From Magnetococcales bacterium (lineage in GTDB: Bacteria > Pseudomonadota > Magnetococcia > Magnetococcales > Magnetaquicoccaceae): a stretch of DNA of 32,963 bases. The DNA lies in assembly GCA_015231295.1 (NCBI GenBank), contig JADGBU010000003.1:29250-62212 (forward strand), written 5' to 3'. Below are positions 7,940-16,278 of this stretch, piece after piece; positions within the stretch are counted from its first letter, which is position 1, and every line of letters begins with the position of its first letter. Both the position numbers and the translations under genes were made by a program. The notes under the pieces were generated by a model. The model saw only the letters and a list, made by a program, of their open reading frames with translations. It had not been told where the DNA came from and did not search any database.

Positions 7940-8422
7940 CTCGTTGATAGTCAATCGGTTCTCACACTTTTTCGGGTCAAGGGTCGCCTGCTTTGGTTGA
8001 GGCACGGGTTTGGGTGTGAAGCATAACACGTTTTTTCTCGATCCGGGGGGAACGGATCCTCCGGAAAGCAATTTTTTTCCTTGTCTGGAAGGGAAGGGAG
8101 AGGAGATGATCCGCTTTTTTGTAAACAATTCTCAGTTGAGTGGCAAGATGGGAAGCCTCGGGAGGTGGAGCGGAGGTTTGGACGGTGGGGCCGAAGGGGG
8201 TGGAGTCCCCGAGTCCAACGGTGTGAATGATGCTTTGGTTGTTCGAGGTCGGTGGAATGATTCAGGGGGGTGATGCCAGGGAGTGTCGATTAATCTTGAT
8301 CGTGATGAAATGATAATGATAAACTGCAAGGTCTGATTTCCTGGCCTGTTACAATGGGTGACAGTTGGCGTGGACCGGAAGAAGGGGTCCACGATGCGGG
8401 TGGTGGGGCGACGGTTGGACTT
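7940..8422. promoter_or_regulatory. Divergent intergenic region, candidate promoter
   Basis: A gap of 483 bases separates the leftward kinase and the rightward response regulator. No convincing gene fits in it. On the plus strand TTGATC (8296-8301) and TAAACT (8320-8325) are 18 bases apart and form a plausible sigma-70-type promoter for the regulator, with a local AT-rich stretch that includes TGATAATGATAAA. The remainder, including purine-rich 8090-8200, shows no repeat or operator I can support. The promoter call is a motif guess only. Confidence 0.35.
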
Positions 8423-9130
8423 ATGAATGACAAACAACACATTCTGATCGTCGAAGACGATCCGGTGACGCGCGCGTTGATCGCGGCCTATTTCGAACAG
8501 GAAGGTTATCTGGTTTCCGAGGCCGAGAATGGTGCCCAGATGTGGGCGCAACTGGATATCACGCGTACCGATCTCGTGTTGCTGGATATCAACCTGCCGG
8601 GAGAGGATGGCTTCTCCTTGACCCGTGCGCTGCGGATCCGCTCGGATATCGGCATCATTCTGGTGACGGCCCGCAAGGAGGATGTCGATCGCATCGTGGG
8701 ATTGGAACTGGGGGCGGATGATTATGTCATCAAGCCCTTCAACGAACGGGAGTTGCGGATCCGGGTCAAGAATCTGCTGCGTCGCACCCGCAAACAGCGG
8801 GCCGAGGAAGAGGCGGCCATCACCCGATATCAGTTCAAAGGGTGGACCCTCGATACCGAACGCCGACGCCTCACCACCCCGGAAGGGGTCCATATCGCCT
8901 TGACCAATACCGAATATCTCTTATTGTCGGCCATGGTGCGCAAACCGGATCGGGTCTTCACGCGGGATCAACTGCTGGAAGCGATCAGCAGCCGCGATTG
9001 GACCACCAACGATCGCACCATCGATGTGATGGTCAATCGTCTGCGGCGCAAATTGAGCGAGCACTCCAATACCCGCATGCTGGAAACGGTCCATGGGGTC
9101 GGTTATCGCTTTGTCGTCGATGACTCCTGA
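8423..9130 (+). CDS. OmpR/TorR-type response regulator
   Basis: This 235-residue DNA-binding regulator has a receiver (about 5-118) with acidic pair D12/D13, phosphoacceptor D55 in LLDINLPGEDG, the switch Thr in LVTARKED and Lys in YVIKPFNE. A winged-helix domain (about 135-232) contains LTNTEYLLLSAMV, RDQLLEAI, RTIDVMVNRLRRKL and the closing GVGYRFV wing. The receiver resembles TorR/ArcA regulators. The ATG at 8423 begins where the receiver begins and has only a weak ribosome site; an in-frame ATG at 8354 is less likely. It lies upstream of a periplasmic-binding-protein gene and a hybrid kinase whose Hpt domain is the likely phosphate donor. Confidence 0.92.
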   Translation: MNDKQHILIVEDDPVTRALIAAYFEQEGYLVSEAENGAQMWAQLDITRTDLVLLDINLPGEDGFSLTRALRIRSDIGIILVTARKEDVDRIVGLELGADDYVIKPFNERELRIRVKNLLRRTRKQRAEEEAAITRYQFKGWTLDTERRRLTTPEGVHIALTNTEYLLLSAMVRKPDRVFTRDQLLEAISSRDWTTNDRTIDVMVNRLRRKLSEHSNTRMLETVHGVGYRFVVDDS

Positions 9131-9282
9131 TTTCCCGGAATCATCCCGTATGTCCGTGCAATGGTCCTTTGATTTGTACGGATTTGCGTGTATTCTCTGG
9201 TGAAATTCCATTGATTCATCATTCCTGAGCCTTCTCCGGTTGTTCGGGCGTCGAGGGATGGTGCGAATACCGGAGACTCTTC

Positions 9283-10455
9283 ATGTCCGACTTGGCGAAT
9301 TCCAGTCGTATCCGGCCCGGGCGTTCCGACAAGATCAATCTCCTGGTTCTGATGGCACTGTTTCTGGTATGGTCCGCATCGTTTTGCTTGCCCCGTGACG
9401 CCCGCTCCGCAGACCGAAAACGCATTCTGATCGTCAGCAGTTACCATCGGGAATATCGGTGGTCTCAGGAGACCCAGCGTGGCCTTTCCACCGCGCTGCT
9501 GGATTTGGGGTATCTGGAGGATCCGGCCCAGGCCGAAACCCTGATCCGGGAAGATCGGGTGGAGTCGTCTCGGGTCGTGATCCGCAAGTTGTGGATGGAT
9601 ACCAAACGCAAGAGCGAAAAATCCGAGATCGCCAAAAGTGTGGCCCGGATTCTGGACGCGGCGCGCCAGTTTCAACCCGATCTGCTGTTGCTCGGCGATG
9701 ACAACGCCACCCATTACATCGGCAGTCACTATCTGGATACCCCGGTTCCGGTGGTCTATTGGGGGATCAACATCTGGCCTTTGCGCTATGGTCTGCTCGA
9801 CAGCGTGGAACGGCCCGGACATAACGTCACCGGGGTCTATCAGCCCGGATATCTGCGTGAATCCCTGGAATTTCTGGTGGAGTTGGTGCCGACGGTCCAG
9901 ACTCTGGCCGTGCTCGGGGATGATTCGGAAACCAGTCTCGCCAAGATCAAGGATCTGCATCGTCAGGCCGAATCCGGGCAACTGCCGGTGCGTCTGGTGG
10001 CCACGGTGGTCACCAACAACGAGGCGGAGTGGAAAGCCGGAGCCCTGGAGTTGGCCAAACAGGCCGATGCCATCTATTTGAGCAATCACAACACCATCAA
10101 GGATCAACAGGGCCGCCCCGTGGATTCGATGAGCCTCGGCGGCTGGTATCTGCGTCATGTGCGTAAGCCCGATGTCGGCGATTCGAAGTTGCTGGTCGAG
10201 GAGGGAGTGCTGTGCGCGGCGGATGATTCCGGCTTCAAACAGGGCTTCGAGGCGATGCGCATGGCCGATCGGATCCTGGCCCACGGTGCGGACCCCGCCA
10301 CGCTGCCGCCGGTCGCGCCTTCGCGGGGTCCGATCGTCGTCAATGCGGAGCGGGCGCGCATGCTTGGCATCGATCTGACCCGGCTGGATCGGAAACGGAT
10401 CGAAGAGCGCGTCGAAGAGGCCGCAGCCCTGAAACAAACCCCGGAACCGCCATGA
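9283..10455 (+). CDS. Secreted ABC-substrate-binding-like protein, probable sensor partner
   Basis: The protein has 390 residues. The N terminus is basic, then hydrophobic (about 18-35, INLLVLMALFLVWSASFCL), and ends with ARSA before DRKR, which looks like a signal peptide cleaved near residue 45. The mature part is a two-lobed type 1 periplasmic-binding fold of the ABC_sub_bind (PF04392-like) kind: RILIVSSYHREYRWS at the start, then PDLLLLGDDNATHYIG, PVPVVYWGINIWP and NVTGVYQPGY. GGAG is seven bases before the ATG. No ABC permease or ATPase gene is nearby. The stop overlaps the start of a membrane hybrid kinase (ATGA), so I infer it binds a small ligand and reports to that kinase, as TorT does for TorS. 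The ligand is unknown; members of this family bind varied small organic molecules. Confidence 0.82.
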   Translation: MSDLANSSRIRPGRSDKINLLVLMALFLVWSASFCLPRDARSADRKRILIVSSYHREYRWSQETQRGLSTALLDLGYLEDPAQAETLIREDRVESSRVVIRKLWMDTKRKSEKSEIAKSVARILDAARQFQPDLLLLGDDNATHYIGSHYLDTPVPVVYWGINIWPLRYGLLDSVERPGHNVTGVYQPGYLRESLEFLVELVPTVQTLAVLGDDSETSLAKIKDLHRQAESGQLPVRLVATVVTNNEAEWKAGALELAKQADAIYLSNHNTIKDQQGRPVDSMSLGGWYLRHVRKPDVGDSKLLVEEGVLCAADDSGFKQGFEAMRMADRILAHGADPATLPPVAPSRGPIVVNAERARMLGIDLTRLDRKRIEERVEEAAALKQTPEPP

Positions 10456-13400
10456 ACGCGCTCGGCACCTCCATCTTTCATAAATTGCTCGGATGGTTTG
10501 TCGGGGTCGGGGTTTTGCTGGTTTTGCTGTTCGGATCGGTGCAATTTGTGGGGATCAAACGGCAGGTCGAGCAGGATATGACGCAATCGGCCCGTCACGC
10601 CCTGGTGGATGCGGCGGCCTATTTCGACAAGGGGCATGCCCTTCCCCTGGAGAGCAGTTTGCACATTCTGGAAAAACTCTCCGGCCTCGATGAGATGCTC
10701 CAATCCTGGGGCGAGGCCTCGCTCCTGATCAAACCCGATGTGGAAAAACAGTTTTTGCACATTCTGACCGCTCAGAAGGGGTGGCTGTTGTCGATCCGCT
10801 ACTTCGACCGCCAGGGAGAGGAGCGGGTGGCCGTCGCCGATCAGAAACGGATGCGCGATTATCGTCAGCTCTCCAGTTCCGGCGATGAAGATCCTTTTTA
10901 CCGGCAGGCCGGGACGCTGCACCGTCAATTGCGGAACTCACCGCCCGACCGCGTGCGTTATCTGGGTCCGTTTCGCATGTCCGATGGCCGTTGGACGATT
11001 CTCGCAGGTATCGCGAAATCGGATCCCTCCATCGGCGGGTTTGCCGGATCGATTCTGCTGCATTGCGATCTTTCTGAATATCTGTCAAAGATCAAGGAAA
11101 TCAAAATATCCGGTCATCACGGGGTTCAGTTGTATCATCGATGGGGCGCGCAACTGATCTCCCTGGAGGATGGACCCGCTCTGCCTATGGAGCAACTGGC
11201 GGAACGGGTCGTGGTCGATCTGAAAATGGGGGATGCCGATTCCGGGATTGCCTTCAAGCTCACTTTTCGGATCACGCCGGAGATGGTGCATGAGGCCATC
11301 CAGAAGGAGTTGCAACCGGTGCTGCTGCCGATCGTGTTGATTCTGCTGCTGGTGACGGGTTTCGCCTATCTGGTGTCGCGCAAGCTGGCCGAGCCGATCA
11401 TTCAGTTGCGTCGGGGCATGGCGGCCATCGGTCAGGGGCGGTTCGACACCACGGTCGCGGTGACGACACGAGATGAGATCGGTGAATTGGCGACCGCGTT
11501 CAACGGCATGGTCCGGGATCTCCAGGTGATGACTTGCGATCTGGAACGGGCCCGCTTCGAGGCGGATGCGGCCAATCGCGCCAAGAGTCTGTTTCTGGCC
11601 AACATGAGCCACGAAATCCGCACGCCGATGAATGCCGTGATCGGCCTGACCGATCTGGCGTTGCAGGCCGAACTGCTGCCGAAATCCCGGGATCATCTGA
11701 GCAAGATTGCCGACGCCTCCCACTCTTTGTTGCGGATCATCAACGATATTCTCGACTTCTCGAAAATCGACGCCGGACGGATGGAACTCGAAAAGGTCGA
11801 TTTTCCGATGCGCGAGCCGCTGCGTCATCTGGCGGATCTGTTTCGGGTGCAGGTGGCGCAAAAGGGGATCGAGTTGATTTTCTCCTGCTCCGAAGCGTGC
11901 CGCGCCGCGTTCCATGGAGATCCTTTGCGCCTCGAACAGATCCTGATGAACCTGATCGGCAATGCGGTCAAGTTCACGCCGCCGGGAGGGGAGATCGAGG
12001 TGCGGGTCCGGCGCGAAACATCGGGTGGAGCCGCGATCCGGTTGCATTTCAGCGTCCGGGATAACGGCATCGGCATTCCCGCCGAGCTTGCGGCCCGACT
12101 GTTTCAACCCTTTTCCCAGGCGGATCTTTCCACCACCCGCATTCATGGCGGAACCGGTCTGGGATTGGCCATCAGCAAACGACTGGCGGAGTTGATGGGG
12201 GGCTCCCTCTGGCTGGAGAGTGAACCGGATCATGGAAGCACCTTTCATTTCATGGCGGACTTTCAACCGGCGCAATCCGATGCGTGGCCGGATCTGGGGC
12301 TGCCGAAGGCGTTGCGCCATCTGCCGGTGCTGCTGATCTCGGGACGCGCCGCCAGCCGGGAGGCCGTGAATGGCATGCTCGATCACTTCGGCTTCGAGGT
12401 GGTTGCGGTCTCCTCCCTCCAGGAGGCGGAACGGCAGGTCGCGTTGATCTGTGAACTGGGCGATCATCCGTTCCGACTGGTGGTGGTCGATGAGACGGGA
12501 TTGAACGCGGCCTCTCTGGAACGGTTGCGCCAGGCGGCAGGTCAGACGACCTGGCGCGTGCTGGAATTGAGGGCACCGCGTTTCGCGCAGGAGCCGATGA
12601 TCGAGCCTCCGGGGGTGCATCTGCTGGAAAAGCCGATCCACTGCACGGCGTTGTTCGAGGCGATCCTGGCCTGTTTCGGTTTGCGGCGGGAAGGGGAGCA
12701 CCGTGCGGGCGGTGCGCGGATCGATCTGGCCGCGTACCGCACCCATCTGGAGGGGCGTCGGGTGTTGCTGGTCGAGGATCACCCGGTCAACCGGCAGGTG
12801 GCCCAGGAGAATCTGGAGAGCGTCGGCCTCGTGGTGGAGTGGGCCGAAAATGGTCTGGAGGCGGTGCATAAGGTGAAGACCGGTCGGCATGATCTGGTGT
12901 TGATGGACATCCAGATGCCGCAGATGGATGGGTATGAGGCGACCCGGGTGATTCGCGCCGATGCCCGTTTTCGGGATCTGCCCATCCTGGCCATGACCGC
13001 GCACGCCCTGGAGGATGATCGGCGGGCGAGTCTGGAGGCTGGCATGAATGGACATGTGAGCAAACCCATCGATCGTCGGCGACTGTTCGACACCCTGATG
13101 CGGTGGATGGTGCCGGGGCACGTATCCGCTTCCGGGAGTCCGGCGGCGGAGTGCATCCGGATGCCCAACGGGGGGGCGGAAATCGTGAGCGGAGTCGATC
13201 ACGAGGCGTTGCTGGAGCGGATCAATCATAAATATTCGCTCTTGCAGGCGGTGTTGAGCGATTTTCTGCGCAACCATACCTCGATCGTCGCGACGTTGCG
13301 GCGGCTGCTGTTCGAGCAGCCCTCACCCGATCATCTGGAAAAGGCGCGACATTCGGTGCATTCGCTCAAGGGGGCGTCGGGGAATCTGGCGGCCATGGCG

Positions 13401-13817
13401 TTGTTCGAGGCGGTGCGGGCGTTGGAAACCGCCATCCGCACGGAGGAGCGACGGGAAGAGTGGTCGTGGCGACTCGATCGGGTGGAGGTGGAATTGATGG
13501 CGGTGCTGTCCGATATCACCCACTGGTTGCGCGAGATCGAACCCGAAGAGCCCGTGAACCCCCTGGTGTCACCGATGGGGGCACCCGATACGATGGATCG
13601 GTCGCAACTGGCTCTGTGGATGCGTGATCTGGATCGCATGCTGGAACGGCAGGATTTTTCATCTCAATTCAGCGTCGAGCGGCTGGGGCATCTGCTCTCT
13701 GGAGTCGAGACGGTGGATTCGTTGATCGAGGCGATGAATCGATTGGACTTTCCGGAAGCTCGCCGCCGGTTGCGGGAGTTGGCAGCAAGGCTCTCGGTGC
13801 GGTTGGAGGAGGGGTGA
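10452..13817 (+). CDS. Membrane hybrid sensor kinase with Hpt (TorS/BarA-like)
   Basis: A 1,121-residue inner-membrane phosphorelay kinase. Transmembrane segment 1 is about 13-34, a periplasmic sensor spans about 35-285, and transmembrane segment 2 is about 288-312 (VLLPIVLILLLVTGFAYLV). A HAMP linker follows (about 313-367), then HisKA with H387 in NMSHEIRTPMN and HATPase (about 490-612) with LIGNAVKFT, DNGIGIP and GTGLGLAIS. A first receiver-like domain (about 620-745) lacks the usual acidic pair (LLISGRAAS) though it keeps D in VVVDETG and K in LEKPI. The second receiver has D819 in LMDIQMPQMDG. The Hpt domain has H970 in VHSLKGASGNLAA. The expected relay is H387 to D819 to H970 to D55 of the upstream regulator. 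It overlaps the binding-protein gene by four bases. The long divergent C terminus after 1030 is helical and unassigned. Confidence 0.93.
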   Translation: MNALGTSIFHKLLGWFVGVGVLLVLLFGSVQFVGIKRQVEQDMTQSARHALVDAAAYFDKGHALPLESSLHILEKLSGLDEMLQSWGEASLLIKPDVEKQFLHILTAQKGWLLSIRYFDRQGEERVAVADQKRMRDYRQLSSSGDEDPFYRQAGTLHRQLRNSPPDRVRYLGPFRMSDGRWTILAGIAKSDPSIGGFAGSILLHCDLSEYLSKIKEIKISGHHGVQLYHRWGAQLISLEDGPALPMEQLAERVVVDLKMGDADSGIAFKLTFRITPEMVHEAIQKELQPVLLPIVLILLLVTGFAYLVSRKLAEPIIQLRRGMAAIGQGRFDTTVAVTTRDEIGELATAFNGMVRDLQVMTCDLERARFEADAANRAKSLFLANMSHEIRTPMNAVIGLTDLALQAELLPKSRDHLSKIADASHSLLRIINDILDFSKIDAGRMELEKVDFPMREPLRHLADLFRVQVAQKGIELIFSCSEACRAAFHGDPLRLEQILMNLIGNAVKFTPPGGEIEVRVRRETSGGAAIRLHFSVRDNGIGIPAELAARLFQPFSQADLSTTRIHGGTGLGLAISKRLAELMGGSLWLESEPDHGSTFHFMADFQPAQSDAWPDLGLPKALRHLPVLLISGRAASREAVNGMLDHFGFEVVAVSSLQEAERQVALICELGDHPFRLVVVDETGLNAASLERLRQAAGQTTWRVLELRAPRFAQEPMIEPPGVHLLEKPIHCTALFEAILACFGLRREGEHRAGGARIDLAAYRTHLEGRRVLLVEDHPVNRQVAQENLESVGLVVEWAENGLEAVHKVKTGRHDLVLMDIQMPQMDGYEATRVIRADARFRDLPILAMTAHALEDDRRASLEAGMNGHVSKPIDRRRLFDTLMRWMVPGHVSASGSPAAECIRMPNGGAEIVSGVDHEALLERINHKYSLLQAVLSDFLRNHTSIVATLRRLLFEQPSPDHLEKARHSVHSLKGASGNLAAMALFEAVRALETAIRTEERREEWSWRLDRVEVELMAVLSDITHWLREIEPEEPVNPLVSPMGAPDTMDRSQLALWMRDLDRMLERQDFSSQFSVERLGHLLSGVETVDSLIEAMNRLDFPEARRRLRELAARLSVRLEEG

Positions 13818-13834
13818 ACTTTCGTGTTTCCGGT

Positions 13835-14320
13835 TTACGAATCGGCCCCTTCGTGGAAAACCTCCACATAGAGCGGACCGTTGGTGGTCATGAAGTAGCA
13901 GCGCGCGCTCTCCAAAGGATTGACCGGCAGTTGTTCATGTTCGATCCCTTGTACGATTCGGGGCGGGGTCAGGTCGATGCGGTCATCGATGCGACTTTTG
14001 AGGGCACCGGCGAGAATGTTGGTCAATTCGCCCAGGGCGTCCCGCGCCGTGTCGTTGAAAGAGTCGAGCGGCTCTCCCCAGAATGAGGAGGCCAACCCGA
14101 TGGCCGCATGCATGGGTGCGGAGAGATGTACCCCTCCATTTTTGACACCCCGGAAAGCCACGATGGCGGTGACATCGGCGTGGGGGGTGTGAAAGGTCTG
14201 TCCATGGGGCAGGGTGATGGCTGGCCCCTCCTTGATGCCGATATCGGTGGTGAAAAAGGCCAATGCGGTTTCATGCATGGCATCCTGGATGGTCTTGATG
14301 AGCGCGGTCTGCTTAGACAT
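13835..14320 (-). CDS. CheX-like chemotaxis phosphatase
   Basis: The 161-residue product resembles the CheX/CheC/FliY phosphatase family. The family's E-x2-N active motif is seen in GELTNILAG (97-105), with E98 and N101, followed by the usual amphipathic helix. The segment VTAIVAFRGVKNGGVHLSAP (50-69) matches the beta strands before it. Such proteins dephosphorylate CheY-P or other receivers in the cytoplasm. AGGAG lies nine bases before the ATG at 14320. No cheA or cheY is nearby; it converges on the hybrid kinase gene with 17 bases between stops, so a role in quenching that relay or the soluble kinase is possible but unproven. A small number of such orphan CheX genes is normal in signalling-rich bacteria. 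Confidence 0.75.
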   Translation of the reverse strand: MSKQTALIKTIQDAMHETALAFFTTDIGIKEGPAITLPHGQTFHTPHADVTAIVAFRGVKNGGVHLSAPMHAAIGLASSFWGEPLDSFNDTARDALGELTNILAGALKSRIDDRIDLTPPRIVQGIEHEQLPVNPLESARCYFMTTNGPLYVEVFHEGADS

Positions 14321-14368
14321 GATTTGAGTCTCCTGGCAGGTTATGCGTTCCTGTGTCGCGTTTACCAT

Positions 14369-14420
14369 TGGGGTCCAGGGGCCATTGGCCCCTGGTGGGG
14401 TCCAGGGGCGAAGCCCATGG
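14369..14420 (+). repeat. Palindromic intergenic repeat cluster, copy 2
   Basis: Two units. The first is almost a perfect palindrome with arms CCAGGGGCCA (14375-14384) and TGGCCCCTGG (14386-14395) around a single T. The second (14402-14420) is the imperfect CGAAG-loop unit, with the same one-base deviation (CCCATGG) seen in copy 1. The linker is again TGGGGT. It lies in the leader of the leftward CheX-like gene, so unlike the other copies it is upstream of a gene. Confidence 0.75.
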
Positions 14421-14752
14421 AAATAAAAAATAAAAAGGTTTAATCAATCATGAATCGAATGTATTTTTTATTTCTAGATAACTTATATGGTTATTGCGCC
14501 GAAAAGAAGAAATTCTTTGCGGAAAGTATTTAAGACTCAGATGCAATGATAGCGGCATGAAATGCAAAAATCAAGATATTATTTGCGGTGATAGCAAGAT
14601 TTTCCAGATCGACTCGTCTCCGGGTCGGGATGCCGGGTTTGGGCCGGTGCGCGGGTTGCCTCCCTAAAGGCACCGCCTGCGGCGGTTTGATGGGCGCGCT
14701 GCGCGAATGGCTGCGCCATTCGCTTGTTTGAAAAGCGCGCCAAAGGCAAGTT
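14421..14752. other. AT-rich intergenic stretch with one strong hairpin
   Basis: No convincing gene. Bases 14421-14590 are much richer in A and T than the rest of the window, with runs such as AAATAAAAAATAAAAAGG and TATTTTTTATTT. Bases 14640-14752 are GC-rich and contain a perfect hairpin with arms GCGAATGGC (14703-14711) and GCCATTCGC (14715-14723) around TGC, and a smaller one at CCGCCTGCGGCGG. A short leftward frame (14530-14778) crosses the hairpins but looks like translated repeat. The AT-rich part may hold the promoter of the leftward CheX-like gene; I cannot pick one set of boxes with confidence. Confidence 0.4.
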
Positions 14753-14803
14753 CCAAGGGCTTCGCCCTTGGATCCCACCAGGGGTCAATGACCCCTGGAC
14801 CCC
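14753..14803 (-). repeat. Palindromic intergenic repeat cluster, copy 3 (reverse orientation)
   Basis: Unit 1 has arms CCAAGGGC (14753-14760) and GCCCTTGG (14764-14771) around TTC. Unit 2 has arms CCAGGGGTCA (14778-14787) and TGACCCCTGG (14789-14798) around A. The linker ATCCCA is the reverse complement of the TGGGAT form found in copy 4, so this cluster is inverted relative to the others. The stop codon of the leftward TPR-glycosyltransferase gene (14785-14787) lies inside unit 2. Confidence 0.75.
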
Positions 14804-16278
14804 GTTGATGGGAGCTCCGACAGGGCACGTCGTGTCCGCTCCGCCAGTTCATGCCAGTCGCCGGGTTGACGCTGACGAAACAGACGCATGGAAGGATACC
14901 AGGGGCAATCTTCCCGACCATCGAGCCATCGCCATTCGCAGGAGGTGTGCAGCAGCGTCCAGACCGGAACCCCCAACCCGCCCGCCAGATGGACAATCGC
15001 CGTATCGGTGGAAATCAGCAGATCGAGATTGAGCAGTGCGGCGGCGGTTTCGGTAAAATCGTGCAGCTCCTCGGCCAGAGGGATGATTTCATGACGCCGT
15101 TGCAGCGCATCGGTGAGTTGGGCGGCGGGCGGACCCTTTTGCAGACTGTAGAAGGTGATATTCGGAACCAGCGTCACCGGCAGCAGATGATGCAACGCGC
15201 AGGCCCGTTCCCGATTGACCGAGGCCTCCGGATTTCCCGACCAGGAGAGCCCGACCCGTAAACCGGTTTTCGGTCCGAGTCGTTCCGCCCAGGCCCGGAC
15301 CCGTTCGGCGGGCGGGGTGAGATAGGGAACCTGAGCGGGCAGACTCTCCAGGGTGGTGCCGAGAAGCAGCGGTAGGCTCATCAGCGGAATGTGTCGATCG
15401 TAATCGAAGGGGGGCGGATCGGCATCGTCCAGGGCGCGGGAGGAGATCCGATCCGCCAGAGGGGAGGCGGCAAAGAGCCGTTCCAACTCCGGACGACACT
15501 CCATCAGCACGATGCCGCCCCGCTCCCGGATCACCGGGGCGAAGCGGGCGAACATCAGGGCATCGCCGAAGCCCTGTTCGGTGTAGACGTAGAGGCGCAG
15601 GCCGGAGGGATCGGAGCCGTCCCATCGGGGCACGGGACAGATGCGGGGGGAGTGGTTGGGCACCCGGAATCGCCATTCGTACTCCTGCCACCCCTCCCGG
15701 AAGCGACCGGTCTTGAGCAGCGAGGCGGCCCGTCCCATATGGGAGATGGCACTCTCCGGATCGCAGCGCAACGCCTCCTGGAAATAGCTCAGGGCCGCTT
15801 CATGATCGCCCAACCCCTGCACGATCACTCCGAGATTGTGATAGCCGTTCTTGAGATTGGGATTGAGCCGCACCCCTCGCAGATAACATTCGACCGCCTC
15901 GGCCATTTTTCCCTGGTCGAGGCGCAGATTGCCCAGATTGATATGGGCTTCGGCAAGGTTCGGCTGGAGCCTCAGAGCGGTCAGGAGGCATTGTTCCGCC
16001 TCGTCGAGCCGTCCGGCGGCACTCAGGCAGGCCCCGAGATTGAAATGATAATGAGGCCGGGCGGGATTGCGCTCGATGGCCTTGCCCAACAGGTTGATCG
16101 CCAGGTCGGGGCGATTCATGGTGCTGGCGTTGAGCCCCAACAGATAGAGGGCATCGGCGTTTTCCGGATCCAGGGTCAGCACCTGGCGGATCAGGGTGTT
16201 GACCTGCACCGCATCCCGGCGCGCGAGGGCCGCTTGAGCCTGGGAGAGCAGAGCGGAGAGGGAGGAGGCATCGTTCAT
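14785..16278 (-). CDS. TPR protein with glycosyltransferase-9-like C-terminal domain (copy B)
   Basis: The product is 497 residues. Residues 1-200 are tandem 34-residue TPR units (for example LAEAHINLGNLRLDQGKMAEAVECY), which normally bind protein partners. After the linker EGWQEYEWRF (195-204) comes a Rossmann-like domain resembling ADP-heptose-type transferases (GT9): YTEQGFGDALMFARF (232-246), GLRVGLSWSGNPEA, FYSLQKG and STDTAIVHLAGGLGVPVWTLL near the C terminus. Proteins of this build occur in flagellin and surface glycosylation loci. The start overlaps the stop of a paralogue by four bases, so the two form one operon and probably arose by duplication. The last few residues and the stop are encoded by an intergenic palindrome, suggesting a repeat inserted into, and replaced, the original 3' end. 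Sugar donor and acceptor are unknown. Confidence 0.85.
   Translation of the reverse strand: MNDASSLSALLSQAQAALARRDAVQVNTLIRQVLTLDPENADALYLLGLNASTMNRPDLAINLLGKAIERNPARPHYHFNLGACLSAAGRLDEAEQCLLTALRLQPNLAEAHINLGNLRLDQGKMAEAVECYLRGVRLNPNLKNGYHNLGVIVQGLGDHEAALSYFQEALRCDPESAISHMGRAASLLKTGRFREGWQEYEWRFRVPNHSPRICPVPRWDGSDPSGLRLYVYTEQGFGDALMFARFAPVIRERGGIVLMECRPELERLFAASPLADRISSRALDDADPPPFDYDRHIPLMSLPLLLGTTLESLPAQVPYLTPPAERVRAWAERLGPKTGLRVGLSWSGNPEASVNRERACALHHLLPVTLVPNITFYSLQKGPPAAQLTDALQRRHEIIPLAEELHDFTETAAALLNLDLLISTDTAIVHLAGGLGVPVWTLLHTSCEWRWLDGREDCPWYPSMRLFRQRQPGDWHELAERTRRALSELPSTGSRGH

Noticed and set aside
11085-13277. Leftward frame of 730 residues opposite the hybrid kinase
   Set aside because: High GC leaves the antisense frame free of stops; the translation is low-complexity His, Arg, Gln and Pro-rich, and the sense strand has clear catalytic motifs.
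14530-14778. Leftward 82-residue frame in the AT-rich gap
   Set aside because: Half is translated repeat and hairpin sequence, no ribosome site is seen, and no domain is recognisable.
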